Below are positions 11,038 through 24,313 of a stretch of DNA of 64,000 nt, one piece after another. Location: positions 1 through 64,000 of the forward strand of contig JAJEKB010021085.1 of NCBI GenBank assembly GCA_022393335.1, given 5' to 3'. This DNA is from Macrotrachela quadricornifera. Lineage: Eukaryota > Rotifera > Eurotatoria > Philodinida > Philodinidae. The notes beneath the pieces are model-generated. The model worked only from the letters and a program-made list of their open reading frames with translations. It did not search any database and had not been told where the DNA came from. The position numbers and the translations under genes were made by a program. Position 1 is the first letter of the stretch; every line of letters begins with the position of its first letter.

Positions 11038-12529
11038 TTTCGATATATCAAAAAAAAATTATACTATTAAAATAATATTTAAAAAATCCACATTATCTAA
11101 AAAAAAATAGATATGTAAAATCGGTTTTTTTTTATATTTCTAGATATATGATTATTAAAAACACTACTTATTATATTTATGCAATATAACTTAGGATTTT
11201 ACATAAGATTCAAAGAATTTTATCGTATCTAAAGGTGAAACTCATTTCTCTTTATCATAACATTGAGACATCAGTTGATTATGTAGATTTTAAATCTATA
11301 TCCACGATTGAAACTTTTCATTGGTTTCATTTCTATTCTCTTCACTATTATAGTTAAAAATTCAATATTTGAACAATATTTCACAGAATTATTTTCTAAT
11401 GATTTATTGTTGCTTGTTTTCACTTCTAGTATGAGTCATGAAATATAAAATTAATCAAAAACAGTATAAATGTCAAATAATAATAAACATACTTTATCTT
11501 ATATTTTACAATCATAGTTTTATCAATAGAAATCTAAATCAGAAAACTTTAACGAATGTTTTTTTTTTTTAAAAAGTAAAATAAAAATAACTATGATATA
11601 TTTATGAATCATAATAAACTTAGTATGAATTCATTCATAGTAATATTATTATTAAAATGTCAAAATGAATCTCATCGTCGATATTTTTTTTTATGTGAGA
11701 TTCATAAAATATTAAATCTAACGAATCAAAATCTTCTATTTTTTATTGATCAATGACTACCGTCATCTATCTTGATTCCTTTGGTTGCATTTTTCTGTTA
11801 TTTCTTTCCATTTTTTTATGGCTCAAGGATCTGTTCAAGGAGAAGAAAAAAAACTGAATCTTTTTACTTCATATTTATCTTTTTTTTTCCTTTCCCTAAC
11901 CAGACAATTTTACATGTAGCCGACAAAATTATGACTTTAGTTTTTTTTTGTTCTATTTTATTCTCATGTCAAAATACCTTTTCTTATCATTTTATCCCTC
12001 TTTTCTTCAATAATATACCAAAACTTGATAATAGTTGTTTTTTAAAGTATTCTAAACGGTATAGATTAATAAAAAAAAAACTTGATTTAAGTTATAGAAA
12101 TTGTGAGTAATAAAATAAACTATTTTTTTTCTTTTTTAACGACTAGCAAATATTTTTGTTCAAGGATTTGCTCTTTGTATTTGTGCTCTTCCTTTAAATA
12201 TGATATCCTTATTTTAATCGGTCTTTTAATATATAAGTAGACATATTCGTACAGTATAAATCAAAATAATTATTCAAAATTTTGTGAATAGAACACAGTT
12301 GTTACATTGTTAGTCAGAAATATTCGATATATATTTTTTTTCTTCATGATAAAATCGATAGTAATGACATTTGCATAAGTTTTTTGTTACTTGATATATA
12401 AAGAAAAATTTATCGTACATCTAATGTAAGTTATTTTTATTATTTTTATACAAAAAAACAAAACATTTCTTTAACACATATATAGATCATATACTTAAGA
12501 TATTTTTATATTTTTGTCATTATAATAAA
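11038..12529. other. AT-rich divergent promoter spacer
   Basis: Lies between the divergent Josephin and ABCA genes. A 112-codon open frame at 11772-12110 is dominated by Phe/Ile/Tyr from T-rich DNA and shows no domain or codon bias; not called as a gene. Confidence 0.5.
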
Positions 12530-15500
12530 ATGGGCATTTGTCGACAGATTCGTTTAGTTTTATGGAAAAATTTTACTATTCGACGTCGACGATGGGTTTG
12601 TTGAAAAATTTGATAAAAAAAAAGTTATAATCTTTGTTTTATTTTATTTAGCCTCGAGTTATATTTGAATTAATATGGCCACTATGTCTATTTCTTATTC
12701 TTATGTGGGTACGAACAAGAAATTTAACTTTTTATTATGATGCTTGTAAGATAAATTTTATAATAAAAAAAAAAAGTTTTCTTAATAAATTTATTTAGGT
12801 CATAATGATCCAAAATATCTTGGATCAACAGGATTTTTACCTGCATTACAAACTTATATTTGTCGTTGGAATAATACATGTCATAATCAATCAAGAACAA
12901 CAGATGAATTTCATCGAGAATCATTGTTTGTATTTTTTTTTTCTTTCAAAATATAGTTTATATATTTTTTCTATTTTATTGAAAAGAGTATGGAAACAAA
13001 TTTTAAATTTAACTGAAAGTCTTTCAATTATTTTAAGTGATGATGATGCATCTAATGAATTAAATAGTATGTTTTCTCAATTAGATTTATTTAAAAACTA
13101 TCAGAATATTTGGAATGGTAAGAGTATATATCTAAATAATGTTAAATATTGATTTATTTAAAATAAAAAAAATAAAAAGGTTCTATTTGGACAAATAAAA
13201 GTATCAATGATTTTAATATATCAATACCGACAGTAATATTAACATTTCCCACTATAAATCTTGTTAATTTATCGAATCTTCATCAACCATGGTTTATGAA
13301 TACGACTAAAAATTCTTCATCAAATTTAAGTATTCTTATGGAAATATATTTGCAATTTATCAGAAGAAATATATCTTATGTAAATTTAAAAATAAAAATA
13401 AATAGATTATTGCATCAAAATTTTTATTTCTTTTAGACTTATCAACCAGAAATAAATATTAAAGAATCATTTTGTAATAATGGAGAATTTAACAGAACAT
13501 TTTTCATTAATCAATTACAATTTATTGAAACAAAAGATTTTTTATGTAATAATTTATCAGCAAGTGATTTAAAATTATTTTTAATTAATGTCCAAACACA
13601 CCTTGATGAAATGCTTGTTGTAAAAAAAAAAAAAAAAACTCAAATATTAGATTCTCATTAATTTATTTTATTCTATTTGTATTTAGATTAGTTTAGCATC
13701 GAATATTACTACACTTATTAACGATGGATGGCAGGTTAATTATTCTTAATCATTGAGTTATTTATGTAAACAGAAACTGAACTTTTTAGATTGTGGCAAC
13801 GATGACAAAACTTCGTGCTCGGTTACAAGTACTTAATGTTACCTTTCCATTTGATGGAACTAATAACAGTATTAGGTAATGTTTTTATAATGATTCAAAG
13901 TTAGTTTTATGTTGTAATAGATGATGTTTTAGATACGAGAAAAATGAATTCTTTTTTTCGTAGTTAAAGTAGAAAAGAGGTAAAGAATTAATAGCCAGGA
14001 ATAAAATGCTGTTTAGCTTGATATTTTCGAGATAATTATCCTCATAAATCTGACGTATCTTTGGCTTTTAATATATAAGTACAAAATGTGGTTGTTATTC
14101 ATTGTAATACATTCTATTCTTTTGAGTTTCTATTAGAAACATCGTTCGAATGTCTTTGAGATGTATCAAATGGCTGTTTAGAAAGTCTTCGCAAACATAA
14201 TTCGAAAATTTGTGGAGGAATGAGAGCCTCAGGCGACCTCTTTCAACATGATTCATGCTGCCTTCAATAAAAGCATAGAAACAGTTCTTCTACAGCATTT
14301 TTACTTATAGATTTTCGTAGAGTTATATCGATTACTGCTTAAAATTTTCGTCTCTATGATATATAGTCATTGTATTTCTAAATATACTTAAGTTAACCTT
14401 GTGAAATGGATATTTCATAGATATAAAATTATTATTTGTAGAGTATTGATAAAATACGTCTTGGACTCACTTTGAGTGCCATTTTAGAAAAAAATATCAT
14501 GAAAAAAAATATAAAGACTGTTTAGAATGATCCATTTTGACGTACTCAAGACTAAGAGCTCACAAAAGTTAATTCTTGAAAACGTTTCACCACAGCCGTA
14601 GTTTCTCATTTGTGATCATGAATATAAATATTTTTTTAAAATTTTACAACTTAATTTTAAATGTAAAGTTTATTCAAATTTAAATTAATATTGAACATCT
14701 TAATGAATATAAATTTTTTCAATTTTTCCCTTATTTGGTCAAGATAAACTACATGTAACTGGTGCTTCATATACGAAATCACCATTGCTAATCGTCTCAT
14801 GTTTGTCTCTACGAAAGATATTCCTATCGATGCATGACGCCACAAGATCATATTCTCCTTTTCTAAATTGTTCATATTCGTTGAACATTGATGATCAATG
14901 AGCAGTTATGAGTATTCAAATACTTATAATTACTTCTACTCATTGAACATTGATAATCAAGATTGATGATCATCAATTTTCACCATCTATTAGTATTTAT
15001 AAATCATATCTGAGATGTCCGAGTACCGCTTAATCGGTCGCTGGATTCATTGTGGTAAAACTTGTACGGAACCTGATTGTTCGCAAGACTTTAAGACTGT
15101 ATATGTAGCTTATCTTGACCCTCTTATTTACTGCAATTCGTAGAGTTCGCTAAGTTACAGAAAGAGTGCATTTATTGTTAGCGCTTTTAATTAGTTTTTT
15201 GTTTAAAATTCGGCTAACATATTCTATATCATTGACAACATGGAATCTAATATCGAATAGACAATAATTAACCAATCGAGGTGCCTCGACATCTATTCGC
15301 AATAGACAACGATATCGAGAGTGTGGTTCATTCCGATTTTGTGAACGTTCACCATGCTATTATGAATCATACCAAACTTGTATTCTCGCTAAAACTGATA
15401 CATATTAGTATCAAATTATAAACTGCAATCGAAAGAATTTTTTTGGTAGGATAAATAACTATTGAATCGTTGAAATAAATCGAGATAAAACTTATTTAAG

Positions 15501-18500
15501 ACTTCTTCATCACTTTTAAGATGTTACTTCTTCCATATGTTCCTACATTAATAATCCTTGCTCGTACAATTATAGTATTATTACTTGAATCATAGATAAT
15601 CATTTCATTCACTTAAAATCGTCCCAAAATATTAAACTCTCTCTTTCATAGACATAAAATACGTCAGTTTATCTCTACATTTACGACAACCCCCATAAAT
15701 TATAGAAACGTTCTGTAATTAAAAGATTATTGTGATCAGTAACTTACGTCGAACGTTATTTTTCCAAATGTACTAAATATATAAAAATTTTAATATTCAA
15801 TTGATATGAACAGAACGGATATCGAAAAATGAAGACATTAGCCTTGTGATAAGCCTATCTTTTTAGAAGCTTAGCAATATCAACTCCTATTCTTTTTTTT
15901 TATTAGCTTCAAAATCTGGATTTTTCTCATATTTAAATTTTAGTTTAACTTCATTATGTGGTGGTCGTAATGATCTTTCACGTTATTTTAATCAAAATAA
16001 ATCTACCAGCACTAAAAATGAATATGCTCGAACATCAGAAACACGTTCATCTGACGATGAATCATTATTCGATATTGATTGGAATCGTTTAGCAAAAGAT
16101 CTACTTTTATATGGTGAATCTCAACAGTGTCAACAATCTTATATAGTCAGTTCTGGTCGTATAAAACAAGTCATAATGGTTAATCGTACATGTCGTTGTG
16201 CTATATTTGATCAAGTGATGAATTCAAATAATATATTAAAACCATTTGCAAGACTTTTACGTCCTATTTTATATGGAAAAATTTATTATCATCCTTCAAA
16301 TATTCATTATGATAATATAATAAAAAAAGTTAATCAAATATTTGAATCATTAGATGAACTTGTTCGATTATTTCGTCAAATAGATAGAACAATTCAACCA
16401 GGATATGAAATAATGAAAGTATTTTGTAATGTACTTCCTATTCCATTATCTTATTGTAAACAATTAATAACATATGAAACATCATTAAATTTATTTACTA
16501 TATTAACAGAATTTATTGCTTGTTCAGAACGTAATCGTTTTATCGCAATGAATAGTGAATTAGATATGGTACGTGAAGGACAAAATAAAACTGTAACAAA
16601 TAATTTTTTGGCTGCTATTGAATTTATGGATAATATAGAAAATAATGATAGTTTACCAAAACATATTCGATTTAAAATAAGAATGGCACTTGATTTTGTT
16701 GATAATACATTTCGAGCTGAAGATCGGTTAGTTAGAAAATAAAACTAAAAATTTTATTTATTTTTAATATAGATATTTTACCTATGCACCTCGTGTTAGT
16801 GCACCAATATCAACAAAATATCATTCATATACATTTATTTATTTACAAAATGCTCTTGAACGTGCTATTATTAGTGCACATACAGGACAAGATATACCAT
16901 ATGGAATACAAACTCAACAAATGCCTTATCCATGTTGGTTAAATGATAAGTATGTTATTAAATATTTATTTTGTATTAATAAAAATATTATTTAAAATTA
17001 AGATTTGTCAATTCAATAAGTCGAATGTTACCATTATTTATGGTATTAAGTTGGATATTTACAGTATCGATGAATGTTAAAGATATTGTTCATGAAAAAG
17101 AAAAGTAAGAAAAAAAAATAAATGAAGAATAATAATGAATTATTTTGTTTTTAGACGATTAAAAGAAATAATGAGAATTATGGGTTTAAAGGATTCTGTT
17201 CATTGGTTTACATGGTTTATTTTATGCATAACTGTGATGATATTAACCGCATTTTTACTTGTGATACTTTTGAAGGTATAAATATATAGATAAATTGTCC
17301 CATATACGTTAATCTCTCGTACTTTTATTTATAGTTTGGAAAAATAACACAATTTTCAAATTTTTTAATATTAATTCTATTTTTTATTGCTTATACATTT
17401 GCTACAATCACTCAATGTTTTCTATTAAGTGTCTTTTTCAATCGAGCTAATTTAGCTGCTTGTGGTATTTATCTAAAACAAAAATTTTAGAAAAAAAGAA
17501 AATTATCGAAAATATATATTTTTTTAGGAGCTGGAATTCTATATTTTCTTCTTTATTTACCATATACTATTTTAATTAATTATGATACTCAAACAAAAAC
17601 ATGGCAAAAAATAATTGCAGTAAAATTTGACAAATTCCTAGAAGAAAAAAAAATAGTAAATATTTCTTTTTAAGAGTCTTTCATCAACTGTTGCTTTTGG
17701 AATTGGTTGTGATTATATCGCTCGTTTTGAAGGTATGGCTAAAGGTATTCAATGGTATAATATAAATAAAGGTGCAAGACCTAATGATAATTTTACATTT
17801 CTTAATTGTATTATAATGATGTTAATCGATTCAGTAATTTATATGTTATTAACTATTTATATTGAAAATGTATTTCCTGGTAAGAAAAAAAAAAACAAAA
17901 ACGAAATTGAATTGAAATATTTTATTGAATATTTAGGTGAATATGGAATACCACAAGTATGGTATTATCCATTTACAAAAACTTATTGGTTTGGTTATGA
18001 TGCTAAAAAAATTCATGAACGTACAGAAGAAATGAAACATAAATATAATCAAAATCAAAATCAAAATGGTTAATTTATTTAATTTTTTAAATAACATTTT
18101 GTTTTCATTTTTTTCTTTTAGAAAATATTTTAAATGAAAATAATCAAGATGAAATTGGTGTTGATATTGAAAATTTATCAAAATATTATGGAAATAAAAT
18201 GGCATTAAAAAATTTATCAGTTAAATTTTATCGTAATATGATAACAGCATTTCTTGGAAGAAATGGAGCAGGAAAAAGTACAACATGGTCAATATTAACT
18301 GGTTTAATACCACCATCAAGTGGTACAGCATATATTGATGGTTATAATATATTAACAGATATAAAAATTGTACGAAAAAAACTTGGTTTTGCTCCACAAT
18401 ATAATATTTTATTTGATTTATTAACAGTTAAAGAACATTTAGAATTTTTTTCTGAGTAAGATTATTTATAAAATTAAAATTCAAACCAAAAAAAAATTAT

Positions 18501-21500
18501 TTATTTATTTATTAGATTAAAAGATGCACCAAAAGAATTAATTACATGTGAAACAGAGAAAATGTTAAATGATTTAGGATTAGAAAAAAAATCAAAAAAT
18601 TATTCAACAGAATTATCTGGTGGAATGAAAAGAAAACTTTCTATTGCTATTGCTTTTATTGGAAATTCAACAACAGTTATTTTAGATGAACCAACAGCAG
18701 GTATAGAGAATTATTTGAAAATTTTACAGATAAAATATTGCGCGAATAGAATCTAGCAGGAAAAAGAAAGTGAATTTAAAATTCTTTTTCTAATAGGTGT
18801 TGATCCATATGCTCGACGAGCAATATGGGATCTTATATTAAAATATAAACCAGGACGAACAATTGTTTTATCTACACATCATCTTGATGAAGCAGATTTA
18901 CTTAGTGATCGTTTAGCAATAATTTCTTCTGGTGAATTACAATGTGTGGGTACAACAATGTATTTAAAACGAAAATATGGTGAAGGTTATAATTTAATTA
19001 TTGAATTAATACCACCAATTGATGAAAATAATCTTAAATTTGAACATGAACAAACATCTCTTAATCCATTAGTTAATAAAAATTCTTCATTAGATTCTTT
19101 ACGTTTTGTTAAATTAACTGAATTTCTTCGAAAATTTATGTTTGATATTCATATTAAAGAACAACATGGTAATCAAATAACTTATATTATATTAGATGAT
19201 ATTGAACATACAAAAATATTTCCTATAATGCTTGCTGAACTTGAAGAAAATAAAACAAAATATCAAATAAAAAATTATGGTTTATCAAATAGTAGTCTTG
19301 AACAAGTATTTCTTCGTGTTGCTGATGAAATAAAACGACCAGAAGATTATGAACGTTTATCATATTGGAAAATAATTCAAAAACGTATTAAAAAATTACT
19401 TCAAATAAAAGAAGAAAAAATAAATAAAACAAATGAAAATGAAAATAAAGATGATGAAATAGAATTAAGTACAGGATTAAGTGGTATGATCAATAAAAAA
19501 TTTTATATTAATATTAAATCACTATATTTTACTATAAATTTTTAGATGAATGGAGTCCTTATACTTCTGAACGATATATAGGTATACATCGTATAGGTAT
19601 ACAAATACGTGGTTTAATTACAAAACGTTTTCATCGAACAAAACGTAATATAAAAGGATTAATTGCTGAAATTCTTCTTCCTATTATATTTATTATACTT
19701 GCTATGCTTGTTACAAAATTAGCACCAAATGAAACTGAACCACCAATGCTTATTCTTCATCCATGGCATTGGGGTAAACCAAATTATATATTTCAATCAT
19801 TACCTATTAATAATAATTTAAATATATCAAAAACAATTCAACAAACATTTACTAAATCACCATCATTAGGTACACGTTGTATAAAATCAACAATGTTTAA
19901 TAAAAAACTTTATCCATGTAATAAAAATAATATTAATCATATTAATGTTTCAACAAATTTAGAAATAATAAATGCATTAAATAATGTTAATTATAATCGA
20001 ACACGTATATCACCAGAATGTGATTGTTGGGAAAAAATGCAAACATGTCCAATAGGTAGTGGTGGTCCTTCAGCTAATTATGATATTATTGAAACACAAG
20101 ATATTTTATATGATTTACAAGGTTTTAATATAACTGATTGGTCAGTTAAAACTGAATTTAATGAAGAATATTTAATGAAACGTTTTGGTGGATGGGAATT
20201 TTTATTACAATATATGTCAAATAATCTTAATCTTGTTAATGAAACATTAGTTAATCAAATAGCAAATATAATTAATCAAACAAATCAATCAGCATTTACA
20301 ATTGATGCATCAAAAATTGTTTCACTTTTTCAAATTTATCCACCTCAAGTTTCGGTAAATATTTTGAATTGAAACAAAATAATTATTTTAATTTTCAATA
20401 AATATTTCTTTTAGGTTTGGTATAATAATAAAGGATGGGCATCAAGTGTAGCATTTTTAAATGTATTTAATAATGCTTTATTACGAAGTCTTATTATAGA
20501 AAATAATTCATCAATATCAATTGATGATTATGGTATAACAGCAATAAATCATCCATTACCACAAAGAGAAATTCAAATAGATAGTGATTTACAAAGTCGA
20601 GTTTTATTAGAATTATTTACAGCAATATGTATTATATTTGCATTAGCATTTATTCCCGCTAGTTTTCTTGTTTTTTTGATTGATGAACGTGTAACAACAT
20701 CTAAACATTTACAATTTGTTAGTGGTATCAAGGGTAAGAATAAAATATTTTATTATCAATTAATCAATATCATTAAATTTAATTGATTTATTCATATTTA
20801 TTTTTTGTTTTTATTTATTTCTATTAGGTATAACTTATTGGTGTGGAAATTTTCTTTGGGATTTAACAAGTTATTGTATATCGATAACTTGTTGTATGAT
20901 TATATTTCTTGCATTTAATATTGAATCATATGTATATAAAATGAATTTTCTTTGTCTTGTATTATTATTATTTTTATATGGTTTTGCAACAATACCATTA
21001 ATATATCCAATAAATTATTTATTTCAATCTCCATCAACTGGTTTTGTATTTGTATCATGTCTTAATATATTTATTGGTTTAATAACAACAATATCAACAT
21101 ATACATTAGAAAATTTTGATGATGAAGAAGATCTTCGACGTATAAATAATATTTTAATGAAATTATTTCTTATATTTCCACATTATTGTCTTGGTCGTGG
21201 TCTATTTGATATGAGTAGAACACATGCAACTAATGTTCTTAGTCTTAAATATAGTTTGTTTTATTTTAAATTTTATTTAAATAAAAAATATTTATAAAAA
21301 ATTTATATTTAGTTGATGGTTATGTTGCAGTATCACCATTTCGAATGGATATTGTTGGTAGAAATTTAGTAGCATTATTTTTTGAAGGGATTTTCTTTAT
21401 TATATTGGTTATTCTTGTTCAATATCGATTTTTTATACCTCGAAGGTAAATACATATTTTAAATGAAATATGTATATATATATAACTGTTTTTTATTAAT

Positions 21501-23208
21501 AGTATTTGTGCTCGTAAAACACAAATTTTAAAATCTTTAAATGAAGATGATGATGTTGCTGCTGAACGCGAAAGAATTTATTCTGATTCTACTAATAGAA
21601 GTAATGATATTTTACGAATGGTTGATTTAGTAAAAGTAAAAAATAAATAATAATAAATAAAACAAAAAAAAAGAATATTTTTTTATTTTATAGATTTATT
21701 GGAAATTTAATAAACATTTTACAGCTGTTAAACAAACATGTGTTGGTGTTAAACAAGGTGAATGTTTTGGTTTATTAGGCATAAATGGTTCAGGAAAAAC
21801 AACAACATTTAAAATGCTTACTGGAGAAATTCCCATGACAGATGGAAATGCATATATTAATAATTATAGTGTACGTAAACAATTAGATAAAGTTCGACAA
21901 AATATAGGGTAAACAGATTTTTTGTTGTTTTTATTGTAATGTCTCTTTTTTTCCTTTAGTTATTGTCCACAATTTGATGCACTTGATTCGTTATTAACAG
22001 CAAGAGAACATTTATATTTTTATGCTCGATTATATGGAATTAAAGAAAAAAATATTTCATTTGTAAATTTTAACGAGTTTTTCTTTTCTCTCGAGAGATG
22101 AAGATGAATAATAATTATTATATCTTTTTAGATTGCTGATTGTTTATTGAAAAAACTTGGTCTAACACTTTGGGCTGATCGTCCAGTAAACCAATATTCA
22201 GGTGGAAATAAACGAAAATTATCAACAGCTATTTCACTTATTGGAAATCCATCAATTATATTTATGGATGTAAGATTTAAATATTATTCATTAGAATAAT
22301 CTATTATTTTATATCATTTCGATTAAGTTTTAAATATAGCTATTCTATGTGCTTTATTGAAGGAGAATACTGTAGAAATGAAGAATAATATTATATAGTT
22401 AACAATAGAGAATAAAATCATTGTTAATGAAGAGATATAATCTTATCAATATGATGTTGAATTTGAATAAATAAAATATAATTATATTTAGGAACCAACA
22501 ACAGGAATGGATGTACGTGCTAAACGATTTCTATGGAATTGTATATTAACATTAACTCGTCAAGATAAAAAATCAGTTATTGTAACATCACATTCTATGG
22601 AAGAATGTGAAACATTATGCAATCGTAAAAAAGAAAACACGATTTTTTTTCTTCTATTCATATGTAAAAATCATTTATATTTAGGACTTGTTATTATGGT
22701 TAATGGAGAATTTAAATGTCTGGGTAGTGTACAACATTTAAAAGAAAAGTAAATTAATAAAAGAAAACTTTGTTTTTTTGTAAAATTTTCTTTATATTTT
22801 AGATTTGGTGATGGTTGTACAATATTGATTCGTACAAATATTGATATTAATCGACAAATAGTTATAAATTATATTCAAGAATATATACCAGAAGCAATTA
22901 TTAAAGAAGAACATAATAAAATGATACATTTTCATGTATCAACAAATGTATTATTATATAAAATCTTTAGTATATTAGAAAAAGCACGTGATGAATTGAA
23001 AGATTTTATTGAAGATTATACAGTTTCACAAGTAACACTGGATGATGTATTTGTAAATTTTGCTAAATTACAAGAAGAAAATCAAACTTCAGAAGATGAA
23101 AAAAAAAGTTCACAATTGTTTCTTAAACCTAATAAAATTTGTAAGTTTATTAAATAAATTTTTTAAATGTTTTTTTTTTCTTCTTTATTTCATTCAGGTT
23201 CAACATAA
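12530..23208 (+). CDS. ABCA-family lipid transporter (ABCA1/ABCA4/ABCA7-like), full length
   Basis: 31 exons with consistent phases give 2234 aa (human ABCA1 has 2261). Exons: 12530-12595, 12652-12745, 12799-12925, 12987-13117, 13180-13379, 13437-13619, 13687-13734, 13790-13875, 15944-16726, 16773-16949, 17003-17104, 17155-17275, 17335-17464, 17528-17619, 17675-17879, 17937-18068, 18122-18455, 18516-18700, 18797-19483, 19546-20354, 20415-20733, 20828-21253, 21313-21445, 21503-21635, 21694-21908, 21960-22062, 22132-22269, 22492-22624, 22685-22748, 22803-23140, 23198-23208. Order: first membrane helix (about 25-42), large extracellular loop, membrane block ending near 890, NBD1 (Walker [10 protein letters not shown] 938-946, signature [13 protein letters not shown] with Glu1062), second membrane half, NBD2 (GINGSGKTT 1930-1938, signature YSGGN, MDEPTTGMD). 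TQQMPYPC and [13 protein letters not shown] are family hallmarks. Both ATP sites look intact. Expected to move phospholipid or sterol across the plasma membrane. Confidence 0.96.
13876..15943 (+). other. Unusually long intron 8 of the ABCA gene (2068 bp)
   Basis: Most other introns of this gene are 50-100 bp. The flanking exons join in phase (AG plus T). Inside, 15015-15135 reads [17 protein letters not shown] before a stop, and 15300-15390, in another frame, reads [18 protein letters not shown]. The W-x-x-C-x-x-TC and RQRYREC patterns resemble the two halves of a thrombospondin type 1 repeat, so a gene fragment may have landed here. The rest is AT-rich with short repeated CATTGAACATTGAT blocks near 14881-14955. 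Confidence 0.35.
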
Positions 23209-23506
23209 TTTGGATGGAAATAATCTCTATTGTTTATCTTTATGTTAACATTAAATGTCTCGAATTTCTTTTTTTTTCTTTCGTTGTGAAATTTGTTAAA
23301 AAAAATAAACAATTATATTTTTATATGTTGTATTTTGTTTTGTATGCTGATGATTATTTAAATATTAAATATTTAAGATGAAAAATAAAATAAAATAAAA
23401 GCAAATAAAGAATTTTTATTTTTATTAGCATGTTTAGTAATGAGCGCACATGTTTAAGTTTCTTGTTCTTTTATATTCGATTTCATTGTTAATTATATTA
23501 CAGATA

Positions 23507-24313
23507 TTATGCTTGATGATTTTCTATTTGTTTTCGTGCTAAATCTCGTATTGATCGTTTTCGACCACTAAGTGCAGTCATACAACAGAATCGACCTATT
23601 AAAAAACAAATGAATTTTAAGAATAAAAAAAAAATGTTTAAATCATACGTTGTACGGTTTGGTTATCTAGTAATTGTTGATCTTTTTCATAGGATGATGA
23701 TAATTCTCCTTTAACAAGAAAAAAAAATTAATAATAATAAATAAGATTTTATTTTTTTTATACCTGGATTTGCCAAATTTTTAAATACTAATCGTCGCAT
23801 AGCTGTTCGTCGTATGTCACCAGATTCATTCTATTTATTGAGAAAATAAACAAAAGGAATACTCAATTATCTTTTAATAGGATTTTATATGTATTTCCTT
23901 TTTGTTTTCTTCAGTCGACCCTTTTAGCCTTGTTCACCAATCAATAATGACATCTCATACATATAAATCTGTCTAGCAGTTCAAGTGGGATCATCCATTG
24001 TCAACATGAAAGACAAGGTCGATGTCTCTTTTTTCCTTTTTTTTGTGTTGAGGAGACAAAAGTCCCTGGAGATGAAAACGATTATATATTTTTTTTAAAA
24101 TTTACATTTGTTTTTATACACAGGATCAATTTGTTATCATGAAAATAGATATTGAATAGTTCTAACAAAAAAAAAAAAGAAAGTATATACCTGATCATTA
24201 TTCATAAGTCGAAATGAATGAATAATAAGAAATTGATTGATAACAAGAATAAATAAAAATAAATAGATGCTTGTCATAGATGAATTAAAACGTTTTGTAC
24301 CAATACCAAACAT
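23507..24313 (-). CDS. Secreted precursor with dibasic sites, candidate neuropeptide
   Basis: Four exons, 24191-24313, 23764-23830, 23649-23708 and 23507-23595, with matching phases and intron sizes of 53-360 bp, give 112 aa. The N-terminus carries a strong hydrophobic signal (about 15-33, IYLFLFILVINQFLII; Met13 is an alternative start giving a cleaner signal peptide). The rest is hydrophilic with prohormone-convertase-type sites: RR 48-49, RR 53-54, RR 84-85 and GRKR 94-97. The last pair brackets FCCMTALS followed by Gly-Arg-Lys-Arg, the classic arrangement for C-terminal amidation. A second possible peptide begins LVFKNLANPGE after Arg54. I do not recognise the family. Ends tail-to-tail 298 bp from the ABCA gene. 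Gene structure is fairly sure; the peptide-hormone role is inference. Confidence 0.6.

Noticed and set aside
11772..12110. 112-codon plus-strand frame upstream of the ABCA gene
   Set aside because: Phe/Ile/Tyr-rich from poly-T tracts, without domain or codon bias of real genes here.
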